Positions 37,588 to 47,550 are shown, counted from the stretch's first letter. The stretch: DNA of 64,000 nucleotides from Erwinia aphidicola (GCF_024169515.1 NZ_JAMKCQ010000001.1:3162001-3226000); one strand, 5' to 3'. The notes: generated by a model not told the origin, from the letters alone. Translations and numbers: made by a program.

Positions 37588-38242
37588 TCCGGCAGATGGA
37601 TTTATTGGATAAATTCGGCGTGAGATAAAACTCTGCCTGTCAGTCACGACCTCGGATAATCAACACACTTTGCCCTGCGTCAGTTGGGCGATCAGCCCAG
37701 TTGTGGCTGCCCAGCGGGTGATTTTGCGCTGTAAATTACCGCTGAAGATCGGCAAAAGCCCTGGCAATCAATACGATCCAGCTTTGGGGGTCGAATGACT
37801 TCCCCCGAGTCCATTATTTTCCTATTGGCAAGGTCAGGTGTTAAGTAGGAAGTAAAGTTCAGGTGGGTAATAAATAGCGCATGAATAAGACAATGTGCTC
37901 TCGTTATATCAATCAGGTGAATGTAGCGGATAGCATCAGGAAACCGGGAGAGGCTAAGGCGTGATGCTTATTGGTTATTTTAACGCTATTCCGTACGGTA
38001 TCATTGCTTGCGATGCTGTAGTCTATTTTTCTTGATAGTTTTTTTCGCTTCGGGAAAACTTGATTTAGGAATATTCAGTATCGATCTGTACCCTGGCCTC
38101 TACCATGCCGATTTTTTCTTGGTGAAAATCCTAAAAATAAAAAAATAGTTTATCTCCTAATAGCGGGGGCATTGCCCCCTTTGCAAGATTTCAACGCATA
38201 ACCCCAGATTTTAATAGCGGGTAGGGTGTGGGTATTAACTGG
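37588..38242. other. Non-coding stretch upstream of the chemoreceptor, turning AT-rich
   Basis: About 655 bases with no convincing gene. From about 37980 base composition shifts sharply to AT, continuing to about 39240. A hairpin GGGGGC-att-GCCCCC (38165-38180) stands out in the AT-rich part. It has no clear T-run in either direction. I see no integrase, tRNA or direct repeat that would mark the edge of an island. Confidence 0.5.
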
Positions 38243-38431
38243 CTATTTCTTTCCAATAAGTCTCTTTATAAGCGTCAAAAAAATCTTTGTTCTTCGCCCT
38301 TTAATATGTGCAAGCTCTTTATTGTTATGATTTCTATAGTAAATTTTCCTCCTTTTTTTGGTTTGATAGTGATATAAAATGCTGAAAAATATGATTAAAG
38401 GTAAGGTGAATAAAAGTAATAGTTGTAACAT
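38243..38431 (-). CDS. Possible small basic membrane protein
   Basis: A 62-residue frame: hydrophobic residues 1-20 (MLQLLLLFTLPLIIFFSILY), then a strongly basic tail (YHYQTKKRRKIYYRNHNNK...LIKRLIGKK). This is the layout of a single-span protein with a positively charged cytoplasmic face. The start has only AGAGAG about twelve bases upstream. In such AT-rich DNA a frame like this can arise by chance, so the call is tentative. No family recognised. Confidence 0.3.
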   Translation of the reverse strand: MLQLLLLFTLPLIIFFSILYHYQTKKRRKIYYRNHNNKELAHIKGRRTKIFLTLIKRLIGKK

Positions 38432-38586
38432 TTTACACGCTCTCTCTTATGTCGTCTTTAGTAAGAATATTCCGCCAGAAAGATGTTTAATACCAAAAAT
38501 GCCCAATGTCTATAGTTTGAAAAAAAATTAAGTTTGAGTATAGTTTTAATCAAGGGAGTATTTTTACCTGACAGGTAGAGGTTGCT

Positions 38587-39225
38587 ATGTTAAATAAAAT
38601 CTGCAGTATGAAATTTAGGAATATTCTACTGATCTCTGACGATACATTCCTCTGTGCGGGGGTTGGGTTTTTACCCGCGCTGAATCGTAGGGTGGAGTGT
38701 TTAAATCTCGAAAGTTTTATCGGTAGTGAGGTCAATGAGGCGGATATTGTTCTTCTGGATCTCCTTTCCTGGCAGACATGTACGTTTAGCGTTAAAACAT
38801 CAATGACCGAGATAATAAATAACCATGCGAGAATGATAATGATTACTTGCGGGGTTTTTCAGGAGCTTCTTACTGATATTTTGTACCCTAATACATTGAA
38901 AGTTAATCGAAAGGAAATCGTTCACCTGCTAAATAAGTTGTGCGGATTGCAGTTTTCATACAGATTCGAACCCACGCCCAAAAGAAAGGTGAGGAAGTTT
39001 CTGACCAAGAGGGAGTTTGATGTTTTACATGAGTTTATAACAGGGAGTGGATCAGGGATAATAAGTAATAAATTTAATATAAATTGCAAAACGGTGAGTT
39101 CACACAAGCTGTCTGCGTTAGGTAAAATTGGATGCAAAAATATGGCTCATTTTTATATACTTAGCCGTCCCTTTACCTGTGATTTAGGCTTGCTGTTCAA
39201 GAAAAATGATAAATTATCGGCCTAA
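38587..39225 (+). CDS. LuxR-type transcription regulator, RcsA-like HTH, in AT-rich DNA
   Basis: A 212-residue protein with a C-terminal LuxR helix-turn-helix: LTKREFDVLHEFITGSGSG, then ISNKFNINCKTVSSHKLSALGKIG. The recognition helix KTVSSHK is the same as in RcsA/BglJ-type regulators. The N-terminal half resembles a receiver in outline (ILLISDDTF, then DIVLLDLLSW) but I see no reliable phospho-Asp pocket. Codon use is AT-rich, unlike all neighbours. This suggests horizontal transfer. No cognate kinase, target or partner gene is adjacent. AGGTAGAGG precedes the ATG. Confidence 0.8.
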   Translation: MLNKICSMKFRNILLISDDTFLCAGVGFLPALNRRVECLNLESFIGSEVNEADIVLLDLLSWQTCTFSVKTSMTEIINNHARMIMITCGVFQELLTDILYPNTLKVNRKEIVHLLNKLCGLQFSYRFEPTPKRKVRKFLTKREFDVLHEFITGSGSGIISNKFNINCKTVSSHKLSALGKIGCKNMAHFYILSRPFTCDLGLLFKKNDKLSA

Positions 39226-39534
39226 ACATTAATTTTTAGCGCTCCTCACTGTCAGCAACACCATGGAAAAAAACGGTTAATATTTTATTCCCAGAAAACA
39301 GATTTCTGTCGTCATGACGCGGACTACCTCTCCCGCAGGCGGTTAGCAGTAAAGCCAGCAACAGCTCCTCGGTGAATTTACCCACCAATAATGACACATG
39401 ATGAAGTGCTAAACTCAATCGCGCCGCAATCAGCAACAAATCCGCGCGCTTTCGGGCTGGCGCAGGCGGTGCGGTATGTGCCAGACTTGTTTGAGGTTTA
39501 ACTCACTTTTCATCCATCTATTAAGGGGAGCATC
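39226..39534. other. Intergenic stretch before ybhL
   Basis: About 309 bases without a supported gene. Base composition returns from AT-rich to normal around 39300. A minus-strand frame of 67 codons (39236-39439) has no Shine-Dalgarno and no recognisable product. The last part is the ybhL leader, ending AAGGGGAGCATC before the ATG. Confidence 0.55.
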
Positions 39535-40245
39535 ATGGACCGATATCCACGATCCAACGATACCATTGTCCAGCGTGCCAGCGCGGGCCTGTCCGTCTAT
39601 ATGGCGCAGGTTTACGGCTGGATGACCTGTGGCTTGCTGTTAACGGCGTTTGTTTCCTGGTTCGCGGCGAATACGCCGGCGGTGATGGAGCTGGTATTCG
39701 CCAATCGCATCACCTTCTTCGGCCTGATTATCGTGCAGCTGGGGCTGGTGTTTGTGCTGTCCGGCATGGTGCACAAGCTGAGCGGAGCCGCTGCAACCGG
39801 CCTGTTTATGCTCTATTCAGCGCTAACCGGGCTGACCATGGCGAGTATTTTCCTCGTCTATACCTACTCTTCTATTGCCAGCACCTTCCTGGTTACCGGC
39901 GGGATGTTTGGCGCGATGAGCCTGTGGGGTTACACCACAAAACGCGATCTGAGCGGAATGGGCAGCATGCTGTTTATGGCGCTGATTGGCATCGTGTTGG
40001 CGTCACTGGTGAATATCTGGCTGAAGAGCAGCGCGCTGATGTGGGCAGTGACCTATATTGGCGTGGTGGTGTTTGTCGGCCTGACCGCCTATGACACCCA
40101 GAAGCTGAAAAACATCGGTGAAGGGATCAACGTTGATGACAAGGAGAACCTGCGCCGCTACTCGATTATGGGTGCGCTGACGCTGTATCTCGACTTTATC
40201 AACCTGTTCCTGATGCTGCTGCGTATCTTCGGCAACCGCCGTTAA
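39535..40245 (+). CDS. ybhL: Bax1-I family inner-membrane protein YbhL
   Basis: A 236-residue protein with seven membrane helices of the TMBIM/BI-1 family. YMAQVYGWMTCGLLLTA, LFMLYSALTGLTMASIFLVYT and the C-terminal TAYDTQKLKNIGEG with its Asp are family hallmarks. The two Asp residues of helices 6 and 7 (YDTQ and LYLDFINLFL) form the pH sensor in the calcium-leak relative BsYetJ. Function in enterobacteria is not established. AAGGGGAG lies seven bases before the ATG. Confidence 0.94.
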   Translation: MDRYPRSNDTIVQRASAGLSVYMAQVYGWMTCGLLLTAFVSWFAANTPAVMELVFANRITFFGLIIVQLGLVFVLSGMVHKLSGAAATGLFMLYSALTGLTMASIFLVYTYSSIASTFLVTGGMFGAMSLWGYTTKRDLSGMGSMLFMALIGIVLASLVNIWLKSSALMWAVTYIGVVVFVGLTAYDTQKLKNIGEGINVDDKENLRRYSIMGALTLYLDFINLFLMLLRIFGNRR

Positions 40246-40247
40246 TC

Positions 40248-40279
40248 GTAGGGGTCGGGCATGCCCGACCCGTTTTTTC
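40248..40279 (+). terminator. Palindromic unit acting as terminator after ybhL
   Basis: GTAGGGG runs into GGGTCGGGCATGCCCGACCC followed by GTTTTTTCT. This is a GGCATGCC-centred copy of the repeat family and has become, or always was, a good intrinsic terminator. It starts 2 bases after the ybhL stop. Confidence 0.8.
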
Positions 40280-40280
40280 T

Positions 40281-41231
40281 TCAGGCTAAATTCTTCGCTC
40301 TCAACGTCTTCGCCCGACCCTCCAGCCACAGATACATCACCAGCGCCAGCAGCAGCGGGGCGATAAAATAGAGCACCCGATAGGCCAGCAGCGCGGCGAT
40401 AATCGCGCCGTGTGAGATGGGTTCACCGCGCAGCAGCGCCAGGAACACCGCCTCCAGCACGCCAATCCCGGCAGGAATATGAATAATCACCCCGGCAATA
40501 CTGCTGATGAGCAACACCCCCAGCACCTGCGGGAAATCGACCTTTTGCATCAGCAGCAGCCAGATAATCGCCCCCATCACCAGCCAGTTAGCGCTGGAAA
40601 CCGCGAACTGGATCAGCGCCATGCGCAGCGACGGCAACGCCAGCTTCTGCCCCTTGATGGTCCAGCGGCGGCGTTTGGAAAAGGCGCACAGCGCCAGATA
40701 AACCGCGACAAACGCCAGCAGGCAGATGCCTATCACCCGCAGGGTTCCGGCACCAATAAACCAGCCGTCCGGCACCCGCACCATCGCTGCGCTGAACACA
40801 ATCCCGGCGACCAGAACATAGCCCAGCCAGTTAGTCGCAATGCTCAGGGAGAAGATGCGCGTAATGGTGCTGCCGCCAAGGCCGAGCCGCGAGTAGAGGC
40901 GATAGCGCATCGCCACGCCGCCGACCCAGGTGCTGAGCGTCAGGTTAAAGGCGTAGCAGATAAACGACACCAGCATCACCTGGCGTTTCGCCAGCTTGTG
41001 CCCGCAGTAGGCGCGGCCAATCAGATCGTACACGCCGTAGGTGAGGTAGCTGACCACCACCAGCGCCACGGCCCCCAGGATCGCGACGCGATTGTAGTTG
41101 ACCACCACATCCCAGACGTCGGCCCAGTTCACCTGGCGGGCATAGACCACCAGCAATACGATTACCGCGATAAAGAACAGCCAGGTCAGAACCTTCTTCG
41201 CCCGGCTCCAGAGCGTATGCGCTTTAGCCAT
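40281..41231 (-). CDS. ybhN: YbhN, UPF0104 (LPG synthetase-like) inner-membrane protein
   Basis: A 316-residue polytopic membrane protein of the AglD/MprF-flippase-like family, about eight helices. GRAYCGHKLAKRQVMLVSFICYAFNLTLSTWVGG, RLGLGGSTITRIFSLSIATNW and IHIPAGIGVLEAVFLALL are conserved. It starts on the last base of the clsB stop (TGATG), and E. coli clsB and ybhN are likewise linked. In E. coli co-expression with ClsB is known to help phosphatidylglycerol/cardiolipin output only modestly. The transported lipid, if any, is unknown. Confidence 0.9.
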   Translation of the reverse strand: MAKAHTLWSRAKKVLTWLFFIAVIVLLVVYARQVNWADVWDVVVNYNRVAILGAVALVVVSYLTYGVYDLIGRAYCGHKLAKRQVMLVSFICYAFNLTLSTWVGGVAMRYRLYSRLGLGGSTITRIFSLSIATNWLGYVLVAGIVFSAAMVRVPDGWFIGAGTLRVIGICLLAFVAVYLALCAFSKRRRWTIKGQKLALPSLRMALIQFAVSSANWLVMGAIIWLLLMQKVDFPQVLGVLLISSIAGVIIHIPAGIGVLEAVFLALLRGEPISHGAIIAALLAYRVLYFIAPLLLALVMYLWLEGRAKTLRAKNLA

Positions 41232-42472
41232 CAGGGTTTAACTCCTTCGTTGGGGGTCTCGACCCTGTCCTGGGTTTCCATCTCCGGCTGGGCCGGGGGC
41301 GGTACCTGCGCCAGCTTCGGCGTGTGGGCGGGCAGCCAGCCGGCAATCGCCGGGAAATGACGCAGAAAATGGAAAACCAGCACGCCTTTGCCCAGCTGCC
41401 ACCAGTTGCGTTTCGGCAGCTGGCTCTCCTGCACGCGCTGGCAGTCCGCCGCCAGCAGCCCCTCGAGGTTGTCACGCACGCACTGGTTAAAGTCGCGATC
41501 GTGGATCATCAGATTCGCTTCCAGATTGAGCGACAGGCTGAGCGGGTCGAGATTGCTGGAACCAACGGTTGACCACTGTTGATCCTGCACCGCGATTTTG
41601 GCGTGCAGCGGGCGGCGGCAGTACTCGTAAACCTCCACGCCGCCCTCCACCAGGTAGTTATACAGCAGCTCGGCGCCGACCTTGACGATCGGCATATCCG
41701 GCTTGCCCTGCACGATCAGCCGCACGCGCACGCCGCGCCGCGCCGCGTTGCGCATTTCGCGCAGCAGGCGATAGCCGGGGAAGAAGTAGGCGTTGGCGAT
41801 AATGACGTCCTGCTGCGCACTCTTTAGCATGTCGATGTAGTGCTGCTCGATGTCATCGCGGTGCTCATGATTGTCGCGATACACCAGCAGCGCCTGCGCG
41901 TTGCCCGGCCTGGCGTTATGTGCCGGGCGGTGCGAGCGCTGTCCCCACCAGCGACGGATTTTCTGCTCGCTGCCCATCTGCTGCTGCACGTAAGCGGCAA
42001 TATCGCCGACGATGGGCCCTTTAACCTCCACCGCATAATCCTGCTTCGCTTCCGGACCGTAGCTGGCGTTATGCTCCGCCGAGTAGTTGATGCCGCCGAC
42101 AAAGGCGATCTCGCCATCGGCGACCACAATTTTGCGGTGCAGGCGGCGAAACAGGTTGGTGCGCATGCCAAGGACCAGCGGGCGCGGATCGTAATAGAGG
42201 AAGCGCACGCCGAGCGAGGTGAGGCTGTGGACAAATTCGTCCGGCAGGTCCGGGGAGCCGTAGCCGTCGACCATCATCTCAATCTTGACCCCGCGCTGGG
42301 CTGCCGCCAGCAGTTCGGCGTGCAGGGCCTGGCCGACATCATCGTTAAACAGGATAAATGTTTCCAACAGCAGGCTGTGCTGGGCGCGCTGAATTGCCCC
42401 GAAAACGCGCGGGAAAAATTCCTCGCCATTTTCCAGCAGCCTGATCTGATTACCTTCCTGCCACTGGTTCAT
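41231..42472 (-). CDS. clsB: Cardiolipin synthase B
   Basis: A phospholipase D-superfamily enzyme that makes cardiolipin. I start it at the ATG at 42472 ([20 protein letters not shown]), giving 413 residues, the E. coli length. The longer frame to 42520 lies inside ybhP. Two HKD motifs are present: [20 protein letters not shown] and [21 protein letters not shown]. It overlaps ybhP by 4 bases and ybhN by 1, so ybhP-clsB-ybhN is one operon. Confidence 0.95.
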   Translation of the reverse strand: MNQWQEGNQIRLLENGEEFFPRVFGAIQRAQHSLLLETFILFNDDVGQALHAELLAAAQRGVKIEMMVDGYGSPDLPDEFVHSLTSLGVRFLYYDPRPLVLGMRTNLFRRLHRKIVVADGEIAFVGGINYSAEHNASYGPEAKQDYAVEVKGPIVGDIAAYVQQQMGSEQKIRRWWGQRSHRPAHNARPGNAQALLVYRDNHEHRDDIEQHYIDMLKSAQQDVIIANAYFFPGYRLLREMRNAARRGVRVRLIVQGKPDMPIVKVGAELLYNYLVEGGVEVYEYCRRPLHAKIAVQDQQWSTVGSSNLDPLSLSLNLEANLMIHDRDFNQCVRDNLEGLLAADCQRVQESQLPKRNWWQLGKGVLVFHFLRHFPAIAGWLPAHTPKLAQVPPPAQPEMETQDRVETPNEGVKP

Positions 42473-43230
42473 AGGTGGATCTCCACCGCCAGCGGCGCAT
42501 GGTCGGAGAGATGCGACCATGGGCGTAGCGGAATAGTTTGTGGATGGCTGACAGCGGCATTTTTGACGTAGATACGGTCAAGGCGCAGTAGCGGAAAGCG
42601 GGCGGGGAAGGTACGCGCCGGGCGACCATTTTTGCGGCTGAAGACCTCTTCCATCCCGGCTCCGCGCTCAAGAATGGCATTCGCGCGCAGGCGCCAGTCG
42701 TTAAAATCTCCGGCGATCACCACCGGGGCATCCGGCGGCAGTTCATTCACCAGCTGACACAGCATTTTGAGCTGGGCCTGCCGGTGTGCTTCGCGCAGGC
42801 CGAGATGCACGCACAGCACGTGCAGAGTGAGGTCGCTGTCCGGCACCGCAATACGACAGTGCAGGATACCGCGCTTTTCCGTGCCTGCGACCGAGATATC
42901 GCGGTTGTGATGCTCGAGGATGGGCAGGCGCGACAGCACCGCATTACCATGGTGCCCCTCTGGATAAACTGCATTACGGCCATAGGCAAAGTCGCGCCAC
43001 ATGGTATCGGCGAGGAACTCGTAATGCGGCGTTTCTGGCCAGTTATCCACGCGCAGCTTGTGCAGATCGTGGCTGCCCATCACCTCCTGCAACAGCACAA
43101 TATCAGCCCCGGTTGCCCGCACCGCATCGCGGAGTTCAGGCAGAATAAAACGCCGGTTAAAGGCGTTGAAACCCATGTGAGTGTTAATCGTCAGGACTTT
43201 AAATGAAAATCCTTGCGTTTTTTGTGACAT
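42469..43230 (-). CDS. ybhP: YbhP, endonuclease/exonuclease/phosphatase (EEP) family protein
   Basis: A 253-residue EEP-fold enzyme, exact E. coli length if started at the ATG at 43230 ([18 protein letters not shown]). Frames reaching 43284 add an unsupported leader. Active-site blocks are visible: [10 protein letters not shown] (Asn), LLQEVMG (metal Glu), [35 protein letters not shown] and [11 protein letters not shown]. These residues fit a Mg-dependent phosphodiesterase. The substrate is unknown, and the operon with clsB hints at phospholipid turnover (inference). Confidence 0.92.
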   Translation of the reverse strand: MSQKTQGFSFKVLTINTHMGFNAFNRRFILPELRDAVRATGADIVLLQEVMGSHDLHKLRVDNWPETPHYEFLADTMWRDFAYGRNAVYPEGHHGNAVLSRLPILEHHNRDISVAGTEKRGILHCRIAVPDSDLTLHVLCVHLGLREAHRQAQLKMLCQLVNELPPDAPVVIAGDFNDWRLRANAILERGAGMEEVFSRKNGRPARTFPARFPLLRLDRIYVKNAAVSHPQTIPLRPWSHLSDHAPLAVEIHL

Positions 43231-43416
43231 ACTGATGACACTCTTCGTCTTAACTTGTGAAGGGTAAAGTGTAGTCTTTGTCACAAATGTGTGGCGGGAA
43301 ACGCGTTTATTTGCAGTATTATCCGAAAACTACGTTAGTCTGAGGACGTCGTTACTGGCCGGTGTCAGTAACCGCATGGGCGACCTGTTTCACCTAAGGT
43401 CTGCCAGGAGAAGAGC

Positions 43417-43806
43417 ATGAAATGGTCTAATCGTATTCAGATTGTCACTGGACAAACCTGCGTACATATCGCACTGCACCTGCTGCTGATCGCCGCGCTG
43501 GTGTGGGGGTGGAAACATCAGGCACTGTTGCAGGTGAGCACAATTTTACTGGCGCTGTATGCCAGCGTGTTTGCCGCCATGCTGCTCACCCAGCGTCTGC
43601 CGCGTCTGCGGCGTATTGGCGATTTCCTTGAAGATGTGACCACCACCTATTACTTCGGTGCCGCAATGCTGGTGCTGCTGGTGCTGTCACGGGTAATCCA
43701 TAACAACCTGCTGCTTGGCGCAGTCGGGGTGGTGATGCTGGCGGGACCTGCGCTGGTCTCGCTGCTGGTTAAAGAGCGGGTACAACCGCGCCAGCGTCCA
43801 CGTTAA
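43417..43806 (+). CDS. ybhQ: YbhQ inner-membrane protein
   Basis: A 129-residue protein with four predicted membrane segments. It matches E. coli YbhQ at its start (MKWSNRIQIVTGQTCVHIALHLLL), in the middle (FLEDVTTTYYFGAAMLVLLVLSRVIHNNLLL), and at the end (AGPALVSLLVKERV). Function is unknown. It is divergent from ybhP. AGGAGAAGAGC precedes the ATG. Confidence 0.9.
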   Translation: MKWSNRIQIVTGQTCVHIALHLLLIAALVWGWKHQALLQVSTILLALYASVFAAMLLTQRLPRLRRIGDFLEDVTTTYYFGAAMLVLLVLSRVIHNNLLLGAVGVVMLAGPALVSLLVKERVQPRQRPR

Positions 43807-43812
43807 TCCCAC

Positions 43813-43842
43813 ACGGGCCACTTCGGTGGCCCGTTTGTTTTC
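43813..43842 (+). terminator. Terminator after ybhQ
   Basis: ACGGGCCAC-ttcg-GTGGCCCGT stem with a TTCG loop, then TTTGTTTTCC, six bases past the ybhQ stop. Confidence 0.9.
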
Positions 43843-43972
43843 CCGTCTGCTGCACCCATCCTCTCCTTACCGACCCCTTCGCTGCGATGTGCGCTGGCGC
43901 GCTGTAACCGCTTGTAGCGCATTTTTGGACAAGATGCGTAAGAATAACTCCCTGTCGAGCGTAGGGTTCTGT

Positions 43973-43978
43973 TATAAT
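43973..43978 (+). promoter_or_regulatory. Probable -10 element of the rhlE promoter
   Basis: TATAAT at 43973-43978, preceded 17 bases upstream by a weak CCCTGT as -35. It would give rhlE a leader of about 115 bases, which contains GGAATGATCCTGG-type small inverted repeats. E. coli genes ybhRSFG and cecR, which lie between ybhQ and rhlE there, are absent from this interval. Confidence 0.5.
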
Positions 43979-44100
43979 CCGCCCCTTAGGCACCGTGGTT
44001 TGTGCTCTCATTCAAGCGTCAGGAATGATCCTGGCGTCAACTCTCCCCCTGGAAACTACACCGTTACGCGGTCAGGGCGGATCCGGAGTCAGTCAACTTT

Positions 44101-45528
44101 ATGTCATTTGATTCTCTCGGCCTTAATGCCGATATTTTGCGCGCTGTTACTGAACAGGGCTATAACGAGCCGACGCCAATTCAGCGCCAGGCAATCCCGG
44201 TAGTGCTGGCTGGACGTGACCTGATGGCCAGCGCCCAGACCGGTACCGGTAAAACCGCAGGTTTCACCCTGCCGCTGCTGCAGCTGCTCAGCAACAACAA
44301 CCCGCACCCGAAAGGCCGCCGCCCGGTGCGCGCCCTGATCCTCACCCCAACCCGCGAACTGGCGGCTCAGGTGGGCGAAAACGTGCAGGAATACAGCAAA
44401 TATCTCGACTTGCGCTCGCTGGTGGTGTTCGGCGGCGTCAGCATCAACCCGCAAATGATGAAACTGCGCAGCGGTGTTGACGTGCTGGTGGCAACGCCTG
44501 GCCGTCTGCTGGACCTTGAGCATCAGAACGCGCTCGACCTGTCCAAAGTAGAAATTCTGGTACTGGATGAAGCCGACCGCATGCTGGATATGGGCTTCAT
44601 TCACGATATCCGTCGCGTGCTGGCAAAACTGCCTGCCAAACGCCAGAACCTGCTGTTCTCCGCCACTTTCTCTGACGAGATCAAAACTCTGGCGGAAAAA
44701 CTGCTGCACAACCCGGAAGAAGTCTCCGTGGCGCGCCGCAACACCGCTTCCGAGCAGGTGACGCAGCACGTTCACATGGTCGACAAGAAGCGTAAGCGCG
44801 AGCTGTTATCGTTCCTGATCGGGCGCGACAACTGGCAGCAGGTGCTGGTATTTACCCGCACCAAGCACGGCGCTAACCACCTGGCCGAGCAGCTGAACAA
44901 AGACGGCATCACCGCCGCCGCGATCCACGGCAATAAGAGCCAGGGCGCGCGTACCCGTGCATTGAGCGACTTTAAAGAAGGTAAGATCCGCGTGCTGGTG
45001 GCGACCGATATCGCCGCGCGCGGTATCGATATCGAAGAGCTGCCGCACGTGGTGAACTTCGAGCTGCCAAACGTACCGGAAGACTATGTGCACCGCATTG
45101 GTCGTACCGGCCGTGCGGCCGCGGTGGGCGAAGCCCTGTCGCTGGTGTGCGTGGACGAGCTGAAGCTGCTGCGCGACATTGAACGCGTGCTGAAGCGTGA
45201 AATCCCGCGCATGGCGATTGAAGGCTATGAGCCGGACCCGAGCATTAAAGCTGAGCCGATCATCAACGGTCGCCAGCAGCAGCGCGGCGGAGCAGGCGGC
45301 GGCGGTGGACGCGGTCGTGGTGCTCAGGGCGGCCAGCGCAGCGGTGGCGATCGTAGTGCCAGCGGCAACCGTGCCGGTAACGGCGGCGGCAATGGCGCGG
45401 GTGCAGGCGGCGAGCGCCGTCAGGGCAACGGTTCAGGCCGTGCAGCACGCCCGGAAGGCGGTAACGCTGGCGCACCGCGCGTCAACAAAACCCGTCCACG
45501 CCGTTCTACCCCAAGTAACAACGGCTAA
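44101..45528 (+). CDS. rhlE: DEAD-box ATP-dependent RNA helicase RhlE
   Basis: 475 residues. Helicase motifs in order: Q motif ([17 protein letters not shown]), I AQTGTGKT, Ia PTRELAAQV, Ib [67 protein letters not shown]. After the core a tail of about 90 residues is rich in Gly, Arg, Asn and Gln ([13 protein letters not shown]), likely an unstructured RNA-binding arm. E. coli RhlE takes part in ribosome assembly and mRNA decay. The ATG follows GGAGTCAGTCAACTTT, with a rather long spacing. Confidence 0.96.
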   Translation: MSFDSLGLNADILRAVTEQGYNEPTPIQRQAIPVVLAGRDLMASAQTGTGKTAGFTLPLLQLLSNNNPHPKGRRPVRALILTPTRELAAQVGENVQEYSKYLDLRSLVVFGGVSINPQMMKLRSGVDVLVATPGRLLDLEHQNALDLSKVEILVLDEADRMLDMGFIHDIRRVLAKLPAKRQNLLFSATFSDEIKTLAEKLLHNPEEVSVARRNTASEQVTQHVHMVDKKRKRELLSFLIGRDNWQQVLVFTRTKHGANHLAEQLNKDGITAAAIHGNKSQGARTRALSDFKEGKIRVLVATDIAARGIDIEELPHVVNFELPNVPEDYVHRIGRTGRAAAVGEALSLVCVDELKLLRDIERVLKREIPRMAIEGYEPDPSIKAEPIINGRQQQRGGAGGGGGRGRGAQGGQRSGGDRSASGNRAGNGGGNGAGAGGERRQGNGSGRAARPEGGNAGAPRVNKTRPRRSTPSNNG

Positions 45529-45533
45529 TTAAT

Positions 45534-45559
45534 CGGGGGGAGGCGCCCGCTTCCCCCTG
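45534..45559. terminator. Possible hairpin between rhlE and dusC
   Basis: GGGGGAGGCG and GCTTCCCCC arms with a CCC loop, 6 bases after the rhlE stop. There is no uninterrupted T-run (TGTTCTCT follows), so termination would be weak and some read-through into dusC is likely. Confidence 0.45.
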
Positions 45560-45583
45560 TTCTCTACTCTCCACAGGTTTACC

Positions 45584-46519
45584 ATGCGCGTATTACTTGC
45601 CCCGATGGAAGGCGTTCTCGATTCGCTGGTGCGTGAACTGCTGACCGACGTCAACGATTACGACCTCTGCATTACTGAATTTCTGCGCGTAGTGGATGCA
45701 CTGCTGCCGGAGAAGTGCTTCCAGCGTCTCTGCCCCGAGCTCGACAATGACAGCCGCACGCCATCCGGCACGCGGGTGCGTATTCAGCTGCTCGGCCAGC
45801 ATCCGCAGTGGCTGGCGGAAAATGCCGCCAGAGCGGTGGAGATGGGCTCGTGGGGCGTTGACCTTAACTGCGGCTGCCCGTCGAAAACGGTTAACGGCAG
45901 CGGCGGTGGGGCGACGCTGTTAAAAGCTCCCGAGCTGATCTACCAGGGGGCCAAAGCGATGCGTGCGGCGGTGCCGGCTCACCTTCCGGTCACGGTCAAA
46001 GTGCGCCTGGGCTGGGATTCCGGCGCGCGGCGCTTCGAAATCGCCGATGCGGTACAGCAGGCCGGCGCCACTGAACTGGCGGTGCACGGTCGTACTAAAG
46101 AGGACGGTTACCGCGCTGAGGCGATTAACTGGGCGGCGATCGGTGAGATCCGCCAGCGGCTCAGCATTCCGGTGATCGCCAACGGCGAGATCTGGGACTG
46201 GCAGAGCGCGCAGGATTGTATGGCGGTAACGGGCTGTGATGCGGTGATGATCGGGCGCGGCGCGCTCAACGTGCCGAATCTCAGCCGGATGATCAAATAC
46301 AACGAGCCGCGCATGCCGTGGCCGCAGGTGGTTGAGCTGCTGCGAAAATATGTGCGGCTGGAGAAGCAGGGCGATACCGGCCTGTATCATATGGCGCGCA
46401 TTAAGCAGTGGCTCGGCTATCTGCGTAAAGAGTACGAGGAAGCCACCGATCTGTTTATGCAGGTGCGTACCCAGCCAACCTCAGCGGATATTGCGCGGGT
46501 GATTAACGCGCAAGGGTAG
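45584..46519 (+). CDS. dusC: tRNA-dihydrouridine(16) synthase DusC
   Basis: A flavoprotein that reduces uridine 16 in tRNA, 311 residues (E. coli 315). [51 protein letters not shown] (with the catalytic Cys in NCGCPS), [29 protein letters not shown] and [12 protein letters not shown] are conserved. The MEGV...CITEFLRV start and the C-terminal helical domain are those of the DusC subfamily. In E. coli dusC is elsewhere, so rhlE-dusC is a local arrangement. Confidence 0.94.
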   Translation: MRVLLAPMEGVLDSLVRELLTDVNDYDLCITEFLRVVDALLPEKCFQRLCPELDNDSRTPSGTRVRIQLLGQHPQWLAENAARAVEMGSWGVDLNCGCPSKTVNGSGGGATLLKAPELIYQGAKAMRAAVPAHLPVTVKVRLGWDSGARRFEIADAVQQAGATELAVHGRTKEDGYRAEAINWAAIGEIRQRLSIPVIANGEIWDWQSAQDCMAVTGCDAVMIGRGALNVPNLSRMIKYNEPRMPWPQVVELLRKYVRLEKQGDTGLYHMARIKQWLGYLRKEYEEATDLFMQVRTQPTSADIARVINAQG

Positions 46520-46541
46520 TGGGGGCGGCCAGAGAACCATC

Positions 46542-46571
46542 GGGTCGACCAAAAAAGCGGTCGACCCCTAC
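46542..46571. repeat. Palindromic unit after dusC
   Basis: GGGTCGACC, an A-rich loop, GGTCGACCC and the edge CTAC. The stem is the same as that of the unit at 264-290. It is 20 bases past the dusC stop and points toward the convergent SDR gene. Confidence 0.75.
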
Positions 46572-46658
46572 ATTCTGTTCTGCAGGATACCGGGCAGCCG
46601 ACTTTGATGCACCATGTTTGAGGGTAACTGAGCACGTTTCACGTGAGGCCTGCCGCGC

Positions 46659-47405
46659 CTATTGCGCCACGTACCCGCCGTCGACCAGCAGCGCCGCGCC
46701 GTTAACAAATGAGGCATCGGGGCTGGCGAGGAAGGCCACCACCGCTGCGACCTCCTCCGGGCGGCCGAGACGGCCAATCGGGTGCAGTTTTTTCAACGCG
46801 TCTTTATCCTGCTCGCTGGCTTTGGACAGCAGCGGCGTATCGATATATCCCGGGCAGACCGCGTTGACGCGAATACCGCGCGCGGCATAGTCGATAGCCA
46901 GCGTTTGCGTCAGCAGCTTTACGCCACCTTTTGAAGCGGCATAGGCGGTGACGCCGTGCTTGCCGACCCAGCTATGAATCGAGCCGCAGTTAACGATAAT
47001 TCCCGGCTGCTTATGCTCAAGCCACCAGGCGATCGCTGCCTGATTAATCAGAAATACGGCGGTCAGATTGATATCGATGGTTTTCTGCCATTTCTCCACC
47101 GCCAGCAGGTGCGCCGGGCCATCGGCGGCAATTCCGGCGTTGGCAAAGACAATATCCAGCCGCCCGAAGTGCGCCACGGTCTGTTCAATCAGCTGACGAT
47201 TTTGCCGCGCATCGGTCACATCAATTTTGCAGAACTCAGCCTTGTGGCCCTCTTTCACCAGGCGGGCAACAAAGGCGCGGCCGGAAACTTCGTTGAGGTC
47301 CGCGACCATCACGGCGGCGCCTTCCCCGGCCAGTCGGGCGACGGTGGCCGCGCCAATACCGCTGGCTCCCCCGGTGACAATCGCAACTTTTGTACTGAAT
47401 CTCAT
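46659..47405 (-). CDS. Short-chain dehydrogenase/reductase (SDR)
   Basis: A 248-residue classical SDR. The cofactor loop TGGASGIG is at 11-18, NAG follows at LDIVFANAG, the catalytic Ser is in NCGSIHSWVG, and the Tyr-Lys pair in AYAASKGGVK. The C-terminus SFVNGAALLVDGGYVAQ is standard. I choose the ATG at 47405 because AGGGAG lies seven bases before it. ATG 47411 and frames to 47468 are less well placed. An Asp after the second strand (MVADL) favours NAD over NADP. No linked catabolic gene identifies the substrate. Confidence 0.88.
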   Translation of the reverse strand: MRFSTKVAIVTGGASGIGAATVARLAGEGAAVMVADLNEVSGRAFVARLVKEGHKAEFCKIDVTDARQNRQLIEQTVAHFGRLDIVFANAGIAADGPAHLLAVEKWQKTIDINLTAVFLINQAAIAWWLEHKQPGIIVNCGSIHSWVGKHGVTAYAASKGGVKLLTQTLAIDYAARGIRVNAVCPGYIDTPLLSKASEQDKDALKKLHPIGRLGRPEEVAAVVAFLASPDASFVNGAALLVDGGYVAQ

Positions 47406-47550
47406 GGTCATTCTCCCTGTTGATAGACGCAGCCAGACTAGGCGCAAATTGCGCCAGCCGTTTGGCAACCCCTGCGCAGCGCATTGCAGATAGCTGGAAA
47501 TAACGTGTCGGTAAACTTCGCGAGATCTGTTAGCAAGCTAAGGGTATGAT

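Noticed and set aside
39236..39439. 67-codon minus-strand frame before ybhL, possible gene remnant
   Set aside because: No start signal and no similarity that I recognise. Best left as intergenic.
37492..39534. Integrated genomic island with attachment sites
   Set aside because: Base composition suggests transfer, but there is no integrase, transposase, tRNA target or flanking direct repeat visible.
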